Under the pieces are notes generated by a model. It did not search any database, was not told the DNA's origin, and saw only the letters and a program-made list of their open reading frames with translations. Made by a program: the position numbers and the translations under genes. DNA of 64,000 nucleotides from contig MGWK01000007.1 in assembly GCA_001800975.1 (NCBI GenBank), positions 169,467 to 233,466 of the forward strand. Direction: 5' to 3'. Positions 62,697-64,000 of this stretch are shown here, piece after piece (the stretch's first letter is position 1; every line of letters begins with the position of its first letter). This stretch comes from Flavobacteria bacterium RIFCSPLOWO2_12_FULL_35_11. Its GTDB lineage: Bacteria; Bacteroidota; Bacteroidia; Flavobacteriales; Flavobacteriaceae.

Positions 62697-63812
62697 CTAT
62701 AAATGGTCAATTATTTCCGACAAACGTTTGGTAATATCATCAATAGTACCAACGCCATCTGCACCAAAATATTTACCTTGAAGTTGGTAATAATCCTTTA
62801 AAATAGCTGTTTTTGTGTTGTATTCGTTAAAACGATTGCGAATTTTACTTTCGTCCTGATCATCTATTCTTCCGCTGATTTTACCTCGTTCCAATAAGCG
62901 TGTAACCAATAAATCTTCTGGCACTTCCAAAGCAACCATGCCGTTGATGAGTTCTCCTTTTTCTTCCAAAAAATTATCCAATGCTTTTGCCTGTGATTCT
63001 GTGCGGGGAAATCCATCAAAAATAAATCCTTTGGCATGCGGATTTTTATCAACTTCAGCCTTTAGCATATTAATGGTGACTTCATCGGGAACCAAATCGC
63101 CATTGTCCATATAGGATTTAGCCAATATTCCAAGTTCAGTTTTGTTATTGATATTGGAACGGAAAACATCGCCTGTTGAAATATGTAACAGGTCGTATTT
63201 TTCTTTCAGCAAATCGGCTTGAGTTCCTTTTCCGGCACCCGGAGGTCCGAATAAAACAATATTTTTCATTTTTGGTGGCGTTGTAAGTTGATAAATACTG
63301 GCAAGATTTCTTCCTAAACCATCATAATCTAAACCATATCCAATTATAAATTTATCAGGAATTGAAATACCGATATAATCTATTTTCAAATCTTTTTTAA
63401 ATACATCCGGCTTAAAAAACAAGGTTGCTATTTTAAGTTGTTTTAATTTTTTATCGGCAAAGATGTCATAAATCTCTTGAAGCGTATTTCCCGTGTCAAT
63501 GATGTCTTCTAAAATAATCACCGTTTTACCTTCCAAATCCTCATTTAAACCGACCAGCTGTTTTATTTTTCCCGATGATTCTGTTCCTTCATAAGAAGCC
63601 AATTTCACAAATGAAACTTTACAACTGTAGTTATATTTACGAACCAAATCGGCAACAAACATAAATGAACCATTTAATATTCCAATAAATATTGGGGTTT
63701 CATCTTTACAGTCCTCCGTAATTTGGGAAACCATTAAATCTATGGCATTATCAATTTTTTCTTCGGAAATGTATTTTTTAAAATAGGTATTGTGTAGTTT
63801 AATGATGCTCAT
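62697..63812 (-). CDS. Fused hypoxanthine phosphoribosyltransferase-adenylate kinase
   Basis: 371 residues. Residues 1-178: PRT domain with VIILEDIIDTGNTL (98-111), the PRPP-binding motif of Hpt. Residues 182-371: Adk with P-loop GPPGAGKGTQ (189-198), STGDVFR and IFDGFPRTESQA; the LID is short (RISGRIDDQDESK-type GKISGRIDDQDES), without zinc cysteines. The Met at residue 182 (ATG 63269) is exactly the usual start of a 190-residue Adk, so internal initiation could make free Adk too. Hpt makes IMP/GMP from bases and Adk balances adenine nucleotides. The fusion recurs in Flavobacteriaceae. Confidence 0.92.
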   Translation of the reverse strand: MSIIKLHNTYFKKYISEEKIDNAIDLMVSQITEDCKDETPIFIGILNGSFMFVADLVRKYNYSCKVSFVKLASYEGTESSGKIKQLVGLNEDLEGKTVIILEDIIDTGNTLQEIYDIFADKKLKQLKIATLFFKPDVFKKDLKIDYIGISIPDKFIIGYGLDYDGLGRNLASIYQLTTPPKMKNIVLFGPPGAGKGTQADLLKEKYDLLHISTGDVFRSNINNKTELGILAKSYMDNGDLVPDEVTINMLKAEVDKNPHAKGFIFDGFPRTESQAKALDNFLEEKGELINGMVALEVPEDLLVTRLLERGKISGRIDDQDESKIRNRFNEYNTKTAILKDYYQLQGKYFGADGVGTIDDITKRLSEIIDHL

Positions 63813-63890
63813 TTTTATGCTTTGTTACAAATTTAATAATCAATGGAGAATATTAGCCTTTAAATCTGATTTATTTGCTAATTTAAAATA

Positions 63891-63918
63891 CAAAAACCGT
63901 TTTGACAACTCAAAACGG
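63891..63918 (-). terminator. Terminator of an upstream minus-strand gene
   Basis: Nine-bp stem CCGTTTTGA (63897-63905) / TCAAAACGG (63910-63918) followed on the minus strand by TTTTTG; it lies after the stop of the gene entering from the right edge. Confidence 0.65.
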
Positions 63919-63944
63919 CTTTATAAAAAAGTTTGAAATGTTAA

Positions 63945-64000
63945 TTATTTTTTTAGTTGTTCTTTTTCTTTATCTGTTTTTTTAACGGTATCATATACAA
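63945..64000 (-). CDS. C-terminal end of an unidentified gene (enters from right edge)
   Basis: Eighteen residues ending ...VYDTVKKTDKEKEQLKK and a TAA at 63947-63945, followed by a terminator hairpin. Reading frame chosen for its charged helical tail and the downstream terminator; another frame (ending IKKKNN) is also open. No family can be named. Confidence 0.35.
   Translation of the reverse strand, partial: VYDTVKKTDKEKEQLKK

Overview
The window is AT-rich chromosomal DNA from a member of the Bacteroidetes, almost certainly the family Flavobacteriaceae; the genus cannot be fixed from sequence alone. Supporting signs are type IX secretion proteins (a C-terminal 'gliding motility-associated' sorting domain, a PorP/SprF-like barrel and a PorE-like OmpA protein), a SusC/SusD pair, a fused hypoxanthine phosphoribosyltransferase-adenylate kinase, a tmRNA with tag GEDNYALAA, and promoters of the Bacteroidetes form TTTG-N(18-20)-TAnnTTTG. 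Genes are dense and there are no insertion sequences, phage, CRISPR arrays or rRNA.

Layout. 1-7.3 kb: end of an M28 peptidase, a surface beta-barrel protein, a very long TPR protein, FtsE and a small membrane protein. 7.3-7.9 kb: two tandem copies of a probable small RNA. 7.9-35 kb: a large amino-sugar / peptidoglycan-fragment locus. 35-42 kb: small secreted protein, tmRNA, a saccharopine/alanine dehydrogenase-like enzyme, a DUF3820 protein, a membrane protein, B12-dependent ribonucleotide reductase and KdsA. 42-55.6 kb: a giant alpha-2-macroglobulin and a three-gene type IX/gliding-type surface operon. 55.8-64 kb: Mpl, RadC, a polysaccharide deacetylase-like protein, a YjjG-like HAD phosphatase, a secreted hypothetical, Obg and Hpt-Adk.

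The 7.9-35 kb locus is the most coherent system. A minus-strand operon encodes a sodium/solute symporter, MurQ etherase, AnmK kinase, a D-lactate dehydrogenase-like flavo-iron-sulfur enzyme, a dipeptide epimerase and a secreted GH3 (NagZ-like)-beta-lactamase-fold fusion. Read as a pathway: outside the cytoplasm the fusion trims muropeptides; the symporter brings in (anhydro)MurNAc; AnmK and MurQ give GlcNAc-6-P plus D-lactate; the dehydrogenase would burn the D-lactate; the epimerase would convert the released L-Ala-D-Glu. A second minus-strand operon carries a paralogous symporter, a GNAT acetyltransferase and a stand-alone beta-lactamase-fold hydrolase. A plus-strand block supplies NagB fused to a PIG-L deacetylase domain (possibly replacing NagA), a NagP-like permease, a NagX-like membrane acetyltransferase and a secreted GH20 hexosaminidase. 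A SusC/SusD pair lies between the blocks. Two nearly identical DeoR-family regulators, each directly upstream of one symporter operon, probably control the whole set.
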